Positions 1 through 5,602 of a stretch of DNA of 35,838 bases are shown one piece after another (the first letter of the stretch is position 1; each line of letters begins with the position of its first letter). A program made the position numbers and the translations under genes. This stretch comes from a virus, in the IMG/VR virus record IMGVR_UViG_3300046780_000399, positions 1 through 35,838 of that record, one strand, 5' to 3'. The notes under the pieces were generated by a model. That model had not been told where the DNA came from and searched no databases. It worked only from the letters and a program-made list of their open reading frames with translations.

Positions 1-1
1 G

Positions 2-457
2 CACGACTACACGGCGTTGTGCCGCCCGGACGCGGATGGCGAATGGGTACGGTACGATGAGGCTCACGCCGAAATCGAGCGCCTCACGCGCGAGCGGGAT
101 GGGCTGCGGGCGGCGCTGGAACGGGCCGCAGGAATAATCTGGAACTGCCGCAAACTTAAGCTGGCGGGCCTCGAGCGTTCCTTCGTATATGAAGCAAAGC
201 GCATGTACGAAGCACTCGGCAACGTGCCCGATGAGGTCATGGTCGCCACGCTCGACGATGAAGATCCGCGCTATGCAGTGCTAGAAGCGCGGGTATCTCA
301 ACAAGTCGAACCGGCAGGTGAGCAGCTCATAGCGACTGCACAGCGTAGGATTGCCGAGTACATGGCGCTGGACGTACGCAACGGAAAGCTCACAGTTGAG
401 CAGCTCGAACAGGGCTACTGCTGGCCGCTCAATCCTCCACCTGAGAGTCGATCTTAA
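2..457 (+). CDS. Partial coiled-coil phage hypothetical protein (5' end outside window)
   Basis: The frame is open to the left edge, so the true start is probably outside the window; the first in-frame start inside it is a TTG at 17. Visible residues include the segment DGEWVRYDEAHAEIERL followed by a charged heptad-like helix (TRERDGLRAALERA). This 'G-WV-Y-(D/E)-(D/H)...' entry into a coiled coil is common in small phage hypothetical proteins. No catalytic motif is visible in the rest. It ends with TAA, 21 bases before the -35 box of the Y RNA/Ro60 promoter, and shares that strand. Function is unknown; the coding call rests on the long open frame and phage-like composition. Confidence 0.6.
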   Translation, partial: HDYTALCRPDADGEWVRYDEAHAEIERLTRERDGLRAALERAAGIIWNCRKLKLAGLERSFVYEAKRMYEALGNVPDEVMVATLDDEDPRYAVLEARVSQQVEPAGEQLIATAQRRIAEYMALDVRNGKLTVEQLEQGYCWPLNPPPESRS

Positions 458-478
458 TCAGATACCGAGAGTCACAAT

Positions 479-508
479 TTGACATGCACACACTGTGTGC
501 CTTACGAT
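479..508 (+). promoter_or_regulatory. Sigma70-type promoter for the Y RNA-Ro60 unit
   Basis: A perfect -35 box TTGACA (479-484), an 18-bp spacer and a -10 box TACGAT (503-508, 4 of 6 consensus). The predicted start point, 6-8 bases downstream, is about 514-516. That is exactly where the outer pairing of the first Y RNA element begins (UGC at 516-518 with GCA at 639-641). Agreement between promoter and RNA fold supports both calls. Confidence 0.65.
486..500. promoter_or_regulatory. Palindromic operator candidate in the promoter spacer
   Basis: GCACACA (486-492), one central base (493), then TGTGTGC (494-500): a perfect 7-bp inverted repeat lying wholly between the -35 and -10 boxes. A dimeric repressor bound here would occlude RNA polymerase. 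The Xre-type gene at the end of the same unit (2144-2332) is an obvious candidate ligand; that link is inference. Confidence 0.5.
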
Positions 509-514
509 TCGAAT

Positions 515-641
515 GTGCTTGGCGTAGATTACGGTTACTTCACTCTTAATGACGAGGTCGGGGGTTCGAATCCCTCTCGGTCGCAAGGCCGGTAGCTCAG
601 TGGTTAGAGCGCGAAAATTTCCGTAGTCGCTTGTTCCGGCA
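515..641 (+). ncRNA. Y RNA element 1: YrlA-like RNA with permuted tRNA-like module
   Basis: Ends pair as UGC 516-518/GCA 639-641, GCG 522-524/CGC 628-630 and ACGG 531-534/CCGU 621-624, with an asymmetric internal loop between helices as expected for a Ro-binding Y RNA stem. Inside is a tRNA-like module in permuted order. The T arm is 560-564/572-576 with loop TTCGAAT (565-571). An acceptor-like 6-bp helix (577-582/587-592) is closed by a GCAA tetraloop (583-586). U593 and A594 match tRNA positions 8 and 9. The D arm is GCUC 595-598/GAGC 607-610 with loop AGUGGUUA. Bacterial YrlA RNAs are known to use this layout so that the Ro stem replaces the anticodon arm. It lies upstream of the Ro60 gene on the same strand. 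Exact ends are estimated from the promoter and the pairing. Confidence 0.85.
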
Positions 642-648
642 AAGTTTT

Positions 649-709
649 GTGGGTGGCGTAGGTTACGGATACATCATGCTAGATACATTCCGTATCCGTT
701 TGTTCCCCC
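649..709 (+). ncRNA. Y RNA element 2: minimal Ro-stem RNA without tRNA-like module
   Basis: Repeats the 5' block of element 1 (654-675; 19 of 22 bases identical) and the 3' TTGTTCC block (700-706). A perfect 8-bp helix, ACGGAUAC 665-672 with GUAUCCGU 692-699, encloses a 19-nt loop. An outer GGG (651-653) can pair with the C run at 705-709. The T arm, capped acceptor helix and D arm of element 1 are absent, leaving little more than the putative Ro60-binding stem. No separate promoter is obvious, so it may be processed from a common transcript. It could be a stripped decoy or gate RNA, or a decaying copy; the compensated perfect helix argues against decay. Confidence 0.7.
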
Positions 710-720
710 GCGATTTCTTG

Positions 721-809
721 TGCGTGGCGTAGGTTTCAGCTACTTCTTGGGGAAGCGGAAGCGGGTCGCAAGACAGCGCACGTAAAAACTGAAGCCGTTT
801 GTTCCCGCA
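721..809 (+). ncRNA. Y RNA element 3: Ro-stem RNA with degenerate capped helix
   Basis: Third copy of the 5' block (725-746; 18 of 22 identical to each of the others) and of TTGTTCC (799-805). Outer helix UGCG 721-724/CGCA 806-809; inner helix 732-739 with 789-796 (8 bp, one G-U). The interior holds a hairpin CUUC 743-746/GAAG 752-755 and a second hairpin (GCG 761-763/CGC 777-779, GUC 765-767/GAC 772-774) capped by GCAA. The nonamer GGTCGCAAG (764-772) is identical to 579-587 of element 1, so this looks like a reduced relative of the tRNA-like module without recognisable T and D arms. It ends 37 bases before the Ro60 ATG. Confidence 0.7.
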
Positions 810-835
810 ACTGGACTGCCAAGCCTTCGATTACA

Positions 836-842
836 ACGGAGG
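836..842 (+). promoter_or_regulatory. Ribosome binding site deciding the Ro60 start
   Basis: The sequence ACGGAGG lies 4 bases before ATG 847. An in-frame TTG at 799 would add 16 residues, but it falls inside the conserved 3' block of Y RNA element 3 and has no Shine-Dalgarno sequence, so 847 is preferred. Confidence 0.7.
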
Positions 843-846
843 CTTT

Positions 847-2169
847 ATGCGAACGAACCTGAAGATTCCCGTCAACGCTCCTCGTACTCACGAGGGTGCC
901 CTTTCCATCGACGTCTCTGCGGCCAAAGAACTGCGCCGGACTGTCATGGCCAACATGCTGTTCGAGGATACGTTCTATGAGTCGGGCATCGATGCTGCGA
1001 CTCGCATGGCGGATCTGATCAAGCGCGTCTCCTTCGCGGACGCTGCACAGACCGCCGTTGATGCGCGTGAGAAGTTCAAGCTCCGGCATGCTCCGCTCTT
1101 CCTATTGCGCGAGATTCTGCGCGTCCACAAGGGGCGCCAGGTCGGCGATCTCATCGCCCGCGTCATCCAGCGGCCGGACGAGTGCGGCGAGCTTCTCGCG
1201 CTCTATTGGAAGGACAAGAAGGATGCTCCCCTCACCGCGCAGATGAAGGTGGGATTGGCGCGCGCACTCAAGAAGTTCAACGAGTACCAGCTCGCCAAGT
1301 GGAACAAGGACGGCGCGGTGAAGCTGCGTGACGTGCTGTTCCTGTCCCACGCGCGCCCGAAGGATGAGGCGCAGAAGGCGATCTTCGATAAGCTGGCGGC
1401 GAACCAATTGGAGACGCCGGATACGTGGGAGGTCGCGCTCTCGGAAGGTGCCGACAAAAAGGCGACCTTTGAGCGGCTGATGGCTGAAAAAAAGCTTGGC
1501 GCGCTAGCGTTGCTGCGGAATCTGCGCGGCATGATCGAGGCGGGAGTGTCCGAGGATGCGATCCGCAATGCGCTGGGCGTGATGAACGCCGAACGGGTAT
1601 TACCGTTCCGGTTCATCACGGCGGCTCGATACGCGCCGCGTCTGGAGGATGCGCTGGAACAAGCCATGTTCCGGTGTCTGGCGGAAGTGCCGAAGCTTGC
1701 CGGCAAGACAGCGCTGCTGATCGACCATTCCGGCTCTATGAGCGCACCGGTCTCTGCCAAGTCCGAAATCACGCGGTTCGATGCAGCGGCGGCGCTCGCC
1801 ATGATCCTTCGGGAGACAGCAGAACGTTGCCGCGTGTTCACCTTCTCCGACCGGATGGTTGAGGTTCCACCCCGGCGCGGGTTCGCGCTCGTGCAGGCGG
1901 TCAAGGAAGTGGTCAATCCGACGAGCACCTATCTCGGGTCGGCGGTGCGAAAGGTCTATGAAATATTCCCGGAGTGTGACCGCATACTTGTGATCACTGA
2001 CGAGCAGTCGGCCGACCGACCGCCGCACCCGCAGGGGCACGGGTACATCATCAACGTGGGTGGCTACAAGAACGGAATCGCCTACGGACCGTGGGTATCG
2101 ATCGATGGATGGTCGGAAGCCGTTCTGGAGTATGTGAGGGCGAGTGAAGCCGAAGAAGCCGCGGCCTGA
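847..2169 (+). CDS. rsr: Ro60/Rsr-type TROVE-domain RNA-binding protein
   Basis: 440 residues, close to a compact bacterial Rsr. Ro60 proteins form a ring of HEAT-like helices closed by a von Willebrand A domain. The ring binds 3' ends of misfolded RNAs and its outer face binds Y RNA. Residues about 20-280 are the helical TROVE region, including the characteristic 'RD-LFLSHARP' segment (161-171). Residues about 285-430 are the vWA domain with an intact MIDAS site: DHSGSMS gives D293, S295 and S297, with a threonine in PTSTYLG (358-364) and D385 in VITDEQ. No inactivating change is visible. It starts 37 bases after three Y RNA elements and overlaps the next gene by 26 bases. No RtcB, RtcA or PNPase gene is nearby, unlike some bacterial rsr loci. 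Family assignment is secure; the role in phage infection is unknown. Confidence 0.95.
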   Translation: MRTNLKIPVNAPRTHEGALSIDVSAAKELRRTVMANMLFEDTFYESGIDAATRMADLIKRVSFADAAQTAVDAREKFKLRHAPLFLLREILRVHKGRQVGDLIARVIQRPDECGELLALYWKDKKDAPLTAQMKVGLARALKKFNEYQLAKWNKDGAVKLRDVLFLSHARPKDEAQKAIFDKLAANQLETPDTWEVALSEGADKKATFERLMAEKKLGALALLRNLRGMIEAGVSEDAIRNALGVMNAERVLPFRFITAARYAPRLEDALEQAMFRCLAEVPKLAGKTALLIDHSGSMSAPVSAKSEITRFDAAAALAMILRETAERCRVFTFSDRMVEVPPRRGFALVQAVKEVVNPTSTYLGSAVRKVYEIFPECDRILVITDEQSADRPPHPQGHGYIINVGGYKNGIAYGPWVSIDGWSEAVLEYVRASEAEEAAA

Positions 2170-2332
2170 AGATATCAGGGCCGCTCGCGAGAAAGCTGGT
2201 CTAACCCAGCAAGAAGCAGCGGCCCTGATCGGGTACACCTATCGGGCGTGGCAGGCGTGGGAGGCTGGCGAACGAGGAATGCGACGAGCGTTATTCGATT
2301 TGTTCGTGCAACGTTGCGCTGGTCACAAGTAG
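2144..2332 (+). CDS. Small Xre/Cro-type helix-turn-helix protein
   Basis: 62 residues from a GTG inside the 3' end of the Ro60 gene, implying translational coupling. After a basic N-terminus, the segment around RAAREKAGLTQQEAAALIG followed by YRAWQAWEAGERGM has the pattern of a Cro/C1-type helix-turn-helix: helix 2 starts at 'LTQQEAA', and the recognition helix is 'TYRAWQAWE'. It has no oligomerisation or protease domain, so it resembles Cro-like regulators or HigA-like antitoxins more than a CI repressor. No toxin partner is evident. A plausible role is binding the palindrome in the promoter of its own unit (486-500), giving autoregulation of the Y RNA-Ro60 operon; that is inference. Confidence 0.8.
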   Translation: MKPKKPRPEDIRAAREKAGLTQQEAAALIGYTYRAWQAWEAGERGMRRALFDLFVQRCAGHK

Positions 2333-2351
2333 CGGAAGAAGGTAAGTCTTA

Positions 2352-2546
2352 ATGGAATACGAGATTCTAGGCGCCGATGACATCAAGAACTTGGAGACCG
2401 TCGTGCGCGATGCAATTGCCGATGGCTGGGAGCCGCTCGGTGGAGTATCCGTCTCGTCCCACTACCGATCCTACGTTGATCGCGATGGTTTCACAGAAGG
2501 CGAGTCGAACTACACCTTTGTGCAAGCGATGGTGAAGCGGAAGTGA
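2352..2546 (+). CDS. DUF1737 family protein
   Basis: 64 residues, with a purine-rich ribosome binding region (GGAAGAAGG) before ATG 2352. The N-terminal MEYEIL, the central GWEPLGGVSV and the C-terminal YTFVQAMVKR match the layout of the DUF1737 family: a short alpha-beta domain ending in a 'Q-A-M' strand, widespread in bacteria and phages without known activity. It is the last gene of the plus-strand Ro60 unit, 19 bases after the Xre gene, so co-expression with Ro60 is likely. Nothing in the sequence shows what it does there. Confidence 0.75.
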   Translation: MEYEILGADDIKNLETVVRDAIADGWEPLGGVSVSSHYRSYVDRDGFTEGESNYTFVQAMVKRK

Positions 2547-2613
2547 TTGCCATCGCACCGCAGCAGCGGGCAGATTAGAGGCGCGCCGAGCGTACGACTC
2601 ACACGGGAGGCGT

Positions 2614-2651
2614 CGCGCGGGAAAGTGCCACCCCCTGGAACTTCCCGCGCG
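2614..2651. terminator. Convergent intergenic hairpin
   Basis: CGCGCGGGAA (2614-2623) is perfectly complementary to TTCCCGCGCG (2642-2651), and the helix extends inward with one bulged base. The hairpin sits in the 105-bp gap between the convergent DUF1737 gene and the lysis operon. No T run follows on either strand, so it is at best a factor-assisted or bidirectional terminator. The rest of the gap holds nothing recognisable. Confidence 0.4.
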
Positions 2652-3179
2652 TCATTTCACAGCTTGGCGCTCTTGAAACTCCCTGATCACTGCGCTGTCG
2701 TCGTCAGATAGGGCTGCAATCGCTGCAAGCAGTCGTCGTCGATCGTCGGCGATCCCGTTATCTGGCGAAGGCACTTCCCGAACCACTGGGGCGGAGGCGG
2801 TTCCCGCAGCATTTCCGACGTCGGATCGGCCGGCTTGGGGCAATCCGCTACTGCTACCGTGTGCGGAGGTCGGCTTGCACAACTGGCTAGTATCGACAGG
2901 CTGAGTAGCAGCAGCAGTATTCTGAGCGTGATCGGAATCATATTTTGCCTTCGCGGCTCGCGCGAGCACGAGATTTTGGGCGGTGAGAGCGTCAACCTGT
3001 TTCTGTAAATCCGCCTTGGCGAGATCATCGGCTACCTGCTGCCTCTGCATTCCTTGAGCCACGGCGGCGTCAATACGGCGGTCGTAGGCAAGCCACAGTG
3101 CGGCTACCACGCCCACGGCCAGGAGAACCTCGAGAAGCCCACGGCGGGCGTGCAGAAACGCCAGAGCGGCCGTAATCAT
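2652..3179 (-). CDS. Rz: Rz-like inner-membrane spanin
   Basis: 175 residues. An N-terminal signal anchor spans about 14-32 (LLEVLLAVGVVAALWLAY), followed by a long periplasmic coiled coil rich in A, Q and K, and a proline/serine-rich tail. This is the plan of an i-spanin, which pairs with an outer-membrane lipoprotein to fuse the two membranes at the last step of lysis. The diagnostic feature is a lipoprotein gene embedded in another frame (2687-2941). The start ATG overlaps the stop of the upstream holin-like gene (ATGA). It is the last gene of the leftward late transcript. Confidence 0.85.
   Translation of the reverse strand: MITAALAFLHARRGLLEVLLAVGVVAALWLAYDRRIDAAVAQGMQRQQVADDLAKADLQKQVDALTAQNLVLARAAKAKYDSDHAQNTAAATQPVDTSQLCKPTSAHGSSSGLPQAGRSDVGNAAGTASAPVVREVPSPDNGIADDRRRLLAAIAALSDDDSAVIREFQERQAVK
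2687..2941 (-). CDS. Rz1: Rz1-like outer-membrane spanin lipoprotein, nested in Rz
   Basis: 84 residues from ATG 2941, preceded by GAAGG at 7-8 bases; an earlier in-frame ATG at 3028 gives an unlikely basic leader. The product begins MIPITLRILLLLLSLSILAS and then C, a signal peptide with lipobox L-A-S-C; the mature protein would start at C21. It is short and proline-rich (RPP, EPPPPQ), as expected of o-spanins. The whole gene lies inside Rz in another frame, the classic nested Rz/Rz1 arrangement. It indicates a host with an outer membrane. Confidence 0.85.
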   Translation of the reverse strand: MIPITLRILLLLLSLSILASCASRPPHTVAVADCPKPADPTSEMLREPPPPQWFGKCLRQITGSPTIDDDCLQRLQPYLTTTAQ

Positions 3180-3565
3180 GGCTTGGTCGCCTGGGCTGGC
3201 GGATCGTCATCGCGCTTGGCCCAGACGCTCCCGACTGCCGGGAAGTACCGAGTGACGACGCGCGCAATCGCCGGATAGAAGAAGCAGCCCAGGGTCGCAG
3301 CGCAGAAGCTGATAGCGAGGCGCAAATCGAGCGGCGTCGTGTGCGCCCAGATGGTCGCCGATAGGAGCGTCCCGGAAACCAGCGTCGCCAGCATGCTCAC
3401 CGCCTGTTGCGAGCGGTGGGGCAGCGTGACGGGCACGAAGTAACATTCGACCAGCACACCGACGGCATAGCCGGAAAGGGAGCCTCCAATGACTGAGGCG
3501 ACGTCGGGGTAATGATACCCAAACTCGATAAGTTCAGTTCCCCATTTCAAAATTTGGTCGATCAT
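3176..3565 (-). CDS. Holin-like membrane protein with about three membrane segments
   Basis: 129 residues from ATG 3565; the open frame continues upstream, but this start overlaps the endolysin stop (ATGA) as elsewhere in the operon. Hydrophobic segments lie at about 20-42 (starting SVIGGSLSGY), 53-75 (AVSMLATLVSGTLLSATIW) and 84-106 (LAISFCAATLGCFFYP). The C-terminus is charged (KRDDDPPAQATKP). Size, topology and position between endolysin and spanins fit a class I-like holin, which forms membrane lesions that time lysis. No family-specific motif is recognised, and two other membrane proteins in the cassette are alternative holins. Confidence 0.6.
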   Translation of the reverse strand: MIDQILKWGTELIEFGYHYPDVASVIGGSLSGYAVGVLVECYFVPVTLPHRSQQAVSMLATLVSGTLLSATIWAHTTPLDLRLAISFCAATLGCFFYPAIARVVTRYFPAVGSVWAKRDDDPPAQATKP

Positions 3566-4017
3566 GCCATTACGCCCCCGGCGTCGGTGAATGCCTGCCG
3601 CAGGTCGGCGAGCTTGTTCTGATGTTGTCCGTAGCCGTTCCCAGGCAAACTGGCCCAAATGTTCGCGCATTTCGTGACGGCTTCGTCGAAGTGCCCGCTC
3701 GCCACGTCCGCAAAGGCGTGCTGCTCGCGGATCATCTGCAGCGCAATCGTGTCCTGGGATTCCGGGCTGAAGTCCGTAAGGCCCAACCGCGCCTTGTAGG
3801 CGTCGTAGTAGCGCTCCAGGATTTGGTACCGGCCGGCCGCAGTGCTGGTTAGCGTGTCTGAGAGTCGTACCCGGATCCGCGGATGATCGGCGTAGCTCGA
3901 GAATAGAACCGGTTTCTGCGGAGTGCTGCCGACAAGACAGTTGTAGCCCCGGTCGCCGATAAGTTCGGTGCCCTCACTCGTCGCGATCATCGACAGAAAC
4001 GCGTCGAGATTGCTCAT
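3562..4017 (-). CDS. Lambda R-type endolysin (lytic transglycosylase)
   Basis: 151 residues. The N-terminus NLDAFLSMIATSEGTE carries the likely catalytic glutamate E15. It is followed by GYNCLVG, FSSYADHPR and the family signature STAAGRYQI, all typical of lambda endolysin-like murein transglycosylases that cleave the glycan strand. The length matches lambda R (158 residues). No signal peptide is seen, so release should depend on a holin. ATGA-type overlaps join it to the genes on both sides. Confidence 0.9.
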   Translation of the reverse strand: MSNLDAFLSMIATSEGTELIGDRGYNCLVGSTPQKPVLFSSYADHPRIRVRLSDTLTSTAAGRYQILERYYDAYKARLGLTDFSPESQDTIALQMIREQHAFADVASGHFDEAVTKCANIWASLPGNGYGQHQNKLADLRQAFTDAGGVMA

Positions 4018-4367
4018 TTATCCAGCGCCTTGTCCAAGCGCTCGCGGATATACTGAATGTCGTCATCGGTCTTGCGATGACGCTCCCCGTTTTCATCATG
4101 CCGCTTGTCGATCTTTTCCTCTGCCCGGTCGAACCCGTGGGTAATAGCGGCCGTGAGGGATGATCGCAGTTCGTCGAAATCCTTCCGAGTCACGCGATCC
4201 CGCTGCAGTTCACCGATCTCCATGGTATGGGCCTCCAATGCTTTGTCGAACCGGTTGACATCCCGTTTCACGAACCAGGCAAAGACGGCTCCCAGGGCCA
4301 GACCGAGCGCCTCAACGGCTTTCCAGACGAGCTCGGTGAGCCAAGACGGGGCGTCAGGATTGCTCAT
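4014..4367 (-). CDS. Single-pass membrane protein with coiled coil, lysis module
   Basis: 117 residues from ATG 4367, chosen because it overlaps the preceding stop. One hydrophobic helix at about 14-33 (VEALGLALGAVFAWFV) is followed by a charged segment and a long coiled coil (EIGELQRDRVTRKDFDEL onwards). Small proteins of this plan occur beside endolysins in many phages and are often annotated as holin-associated. Activity is not demonstrable from sequence; a holin, antiholin or chaperone-like role is possible. Confidence 0.65.
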   Translation of the reverse strand: MSNPDAPSWLTELVWKAVEALGLALGAVFAWFVKRDVNRFDKALEAHTMEIGELQRDRVTRKDFDELRSSLTAAITHGFDRAEEKIDKRHDENGERHRKTDDDIQYIRERLDKALDK

Positions 4368-4846
4368 AACACGGGCACCTTGATCCCGCTCTCTTCGTGC
4401 CATCCGAGTTTGAACGCGCCCACTTTCGTGTATGGACCGCCCTTCCAGGCAAATACATACTTGAGCCCGTCGCATGAATTGCGAAGCGCGCTCCAGCGGT
4501 AGGCGCGCCGGCGCACGCCAGCGCCGGGAAGATAAGGACCTGCATCGACAGGATTGATCATGATCAGCGCCGTTTGGCCGCTTACGCCATCTTCCGGGTT
4601 ACCATAGATCGCATTGGGGACTGGGAAGCGCCAGCGATCGATCGGGCGACCGTCCTTGATCGACTTCGCGTCCAATGTCCACCAGCGCGCCGCACATGCA
4701 ACCGCGAGCACAAAGAGCCCGAATAGCGCCGCCACACCCATCACGAGCTGCACGAATGAGAACCAGACCCATCCGCCCGCATATCGGCTGGCGCGATCAG
4801 CTACCCCGGCGACTAGCCATACCGTGAAGACGATAAGTAAAGTCAC
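4364..4846 (-). CDS. Phage membrane protein with two N-terminal membrane segments
   Basis: 160 residues from GTG 4846, which overlaps the stop of the DUF5675 gene (GTGA) and has a GAGGAG ribosome binding site; an upstream in-frame ATG at 4939 would bury it in that gene. Hydrophobic segments lie at about 3-17 and 28-56 (FVQLVMGVAALFGLFVLAVA). The soluble C-terminus contains a WR-RNAYR-like conserved patch (AYRWSALRNSCDGLKYVF). The plan resembles DUF7338-type phage membrane proteins found near lysis genes, but that assignment is from memory and unverified. Function is unknown. Confidence 0.65.
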   Translation of the reverse strand: MTLLIVFTVWLVAGVADRASRYAGGWVWFSFVQLVMGVAALFGLFVLAVACAARWWTLDAKSIKDGRPIDRWRFPVPNAIYGNPEDGVSGQTALIMINPVDAGPYLPGAGVRRRAYRWSALRNSCDGLKYVFAWKGGPYTKVGAFKLGWHEESGIKVPVL

Positions 4847-5313
4847 GCCGACTCCTCGATCTTCAATCGCACATCGAAGCTGCCGTTGATGAGCGTTCGT
4901 AGCTGATTCATCGCATCGAGCGATCGTTCCAACTTCCAACCGGCCCGATCCTTGGTCCGACTGAGACCCACACCTATGGCGTCAACCGCGTCGTAGGCGT
5001 AATGTGCGGCTCGGATGGTGACCAGCGAGCGGAAAGATTCGCGCCGCCCTTGAATTTCCCACGGCAGACGGAATACCCCGAGCTCGGGAGCAGACAGGAT
5101 CCATGTCCGCTCCCCACACGGGCGTTTATAGGGCTCTACCCGGTACAGACCCGGGGGGACGCAGGAGACGAAGGGGGCGCCGGCCTTGCCGCCGGCCGGA
5201 TTAGGGATCCAAGGAGGTTCAATCGTATGCAGCTTGTGATCGCCGAGCGCCAGAATGCCCATGATGCAATCGGGGGCAACTTGGTCGCGCCTCAATTCCA
5301 GCAGCGTCGTCAT
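4843..5313 (-). CDS. DUF5675 family phage protein
   Basis: 156 residues. The segments LLELRRDQVAPDCIMGILAL, LHTIEPPW and FVSCVPPGLYRV match the DUF5675 family, a common neighbour of phage lysis genes thought to be a small beta-rich domain of unknown activity. The C-terminal part (SLDAMNQLRTLINGSFDVRL) is helical. It overlaps the next gene by GTGA. The start ATG has GGGAGG about 14 bases upstream, a rather long spacing. Confidence 0.8.
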   Translation of the reverse strand: MTTLLELRRDQVAPDCIMGILALGDHKLHTIEPPWIPNPAGGKAGAPFVSCVPPGLYRVEPYKRPCGERTWILSAPELGVFRLPWEIQGRRESFRSLVTIRAAHYAYDAVDAIGVGLSRTKDRAGWKLERSLDAMNQLRTLINGSFDVRLKIEESA

Positions 5314-5352
5314 CGGGCAGGCATGTGCCTCCCGCAGCGTGCGTATGGCTCC

Positions 5353-5580
5353 ATGCGATGGATTGTGGCTTTGGCTGCAATCTTTGGGAACTTGCTTTTA
5401 ACGGGCTGCGCGGTCTGTACCGAGCATCCGACCGCTTGTAAGGTCGCCATCACCGGCATGGCATCCGCAGCACTTATTACCGTCACAGCGGGGCAGCATG
5501 ACCATACAGCCATTGGCTGCCCGTCACCCCAATCGGGCGGCGTGTCTGGCGCAGTCCTTCGTCGTCCGTGCGCGCCATGA
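5353..5580 (+). CDS. Small lipoprotein on the opposite strand
   Basis: 75 residues. MRWIVALAAIFGNLLLTG followed by C19 is a textbook lipoprotein signal peptide (lipobox LLTGC), and the mature part has further cysteines. It exactly fills the only sizeable gap in the leftward late operon (5314-5602). Its ribosome binding site is weak. A minus-strand frame over the same bases (5310-5588) would encode 92 residues without recognisable features and is not preferred. Phage lipoproteins of this kind are usually morons that alter the host surface or block superinfection; that role is inference. Confidence 0.5.
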   Translation: MRWIVALAAIFGNLLLTGCAVCTEHPTACKVAITGMASAALITVTAGQHDHTAIGCPSPQSGGVSGAVLRRPCAP

Positions 5581-5602
5581 TCGGGCATTCGTTGGATCAG
5601 GA

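Noticed and set aside
551-615. A conventional tRNA gene
   Set aside because: T-arm and D-arm sequences are present, but in reversed order, with no anticodon arm and no CCA-bearing 3' end. The permuted fold with a GCAA cap and the neighbouring Ro60 gene identify a Y RNA.
520-805. CRISPR-like array from the repeated 5' blocks
   Set aside because: The repeats are only three, unevenly spaced (134 and 71 bp), diverged at several positions, and each pairs with its own 3' block. No cas gene is present.
799-846. TTG 799 as the Ro60 start, adding 16 residues
   Set aside because: It lies inside the conserved 3' block of Y RNA element 3 and lacks a ribosome binding site; ATG 847 follows ACGGAGG.
2144-2546. 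Toxin-antitoxin pair from the Xre and DUF1737 genes
   Set aside because: The Xre protein resembles an antitoxin-type regulator, but DUF1737 is not a known toxin and shows no RNase or other toxin motif.
2614-2651. A classical Rho-independent terminator
   Set aside because: The GC-rich stem is strong, but no T tract follows on either strand, so it is reported only as a convergent hairpin with low confidence.
5310-5588. Minus-strand 92-residue ORF between DUF5675 and the tail-tip gene
   Set aside because: It has an ATGA overlap typical of the operon, but the product has no recognisable features, while the plus strand encodes a clear lipoprotein signal peptide. Kept as an alternative only.
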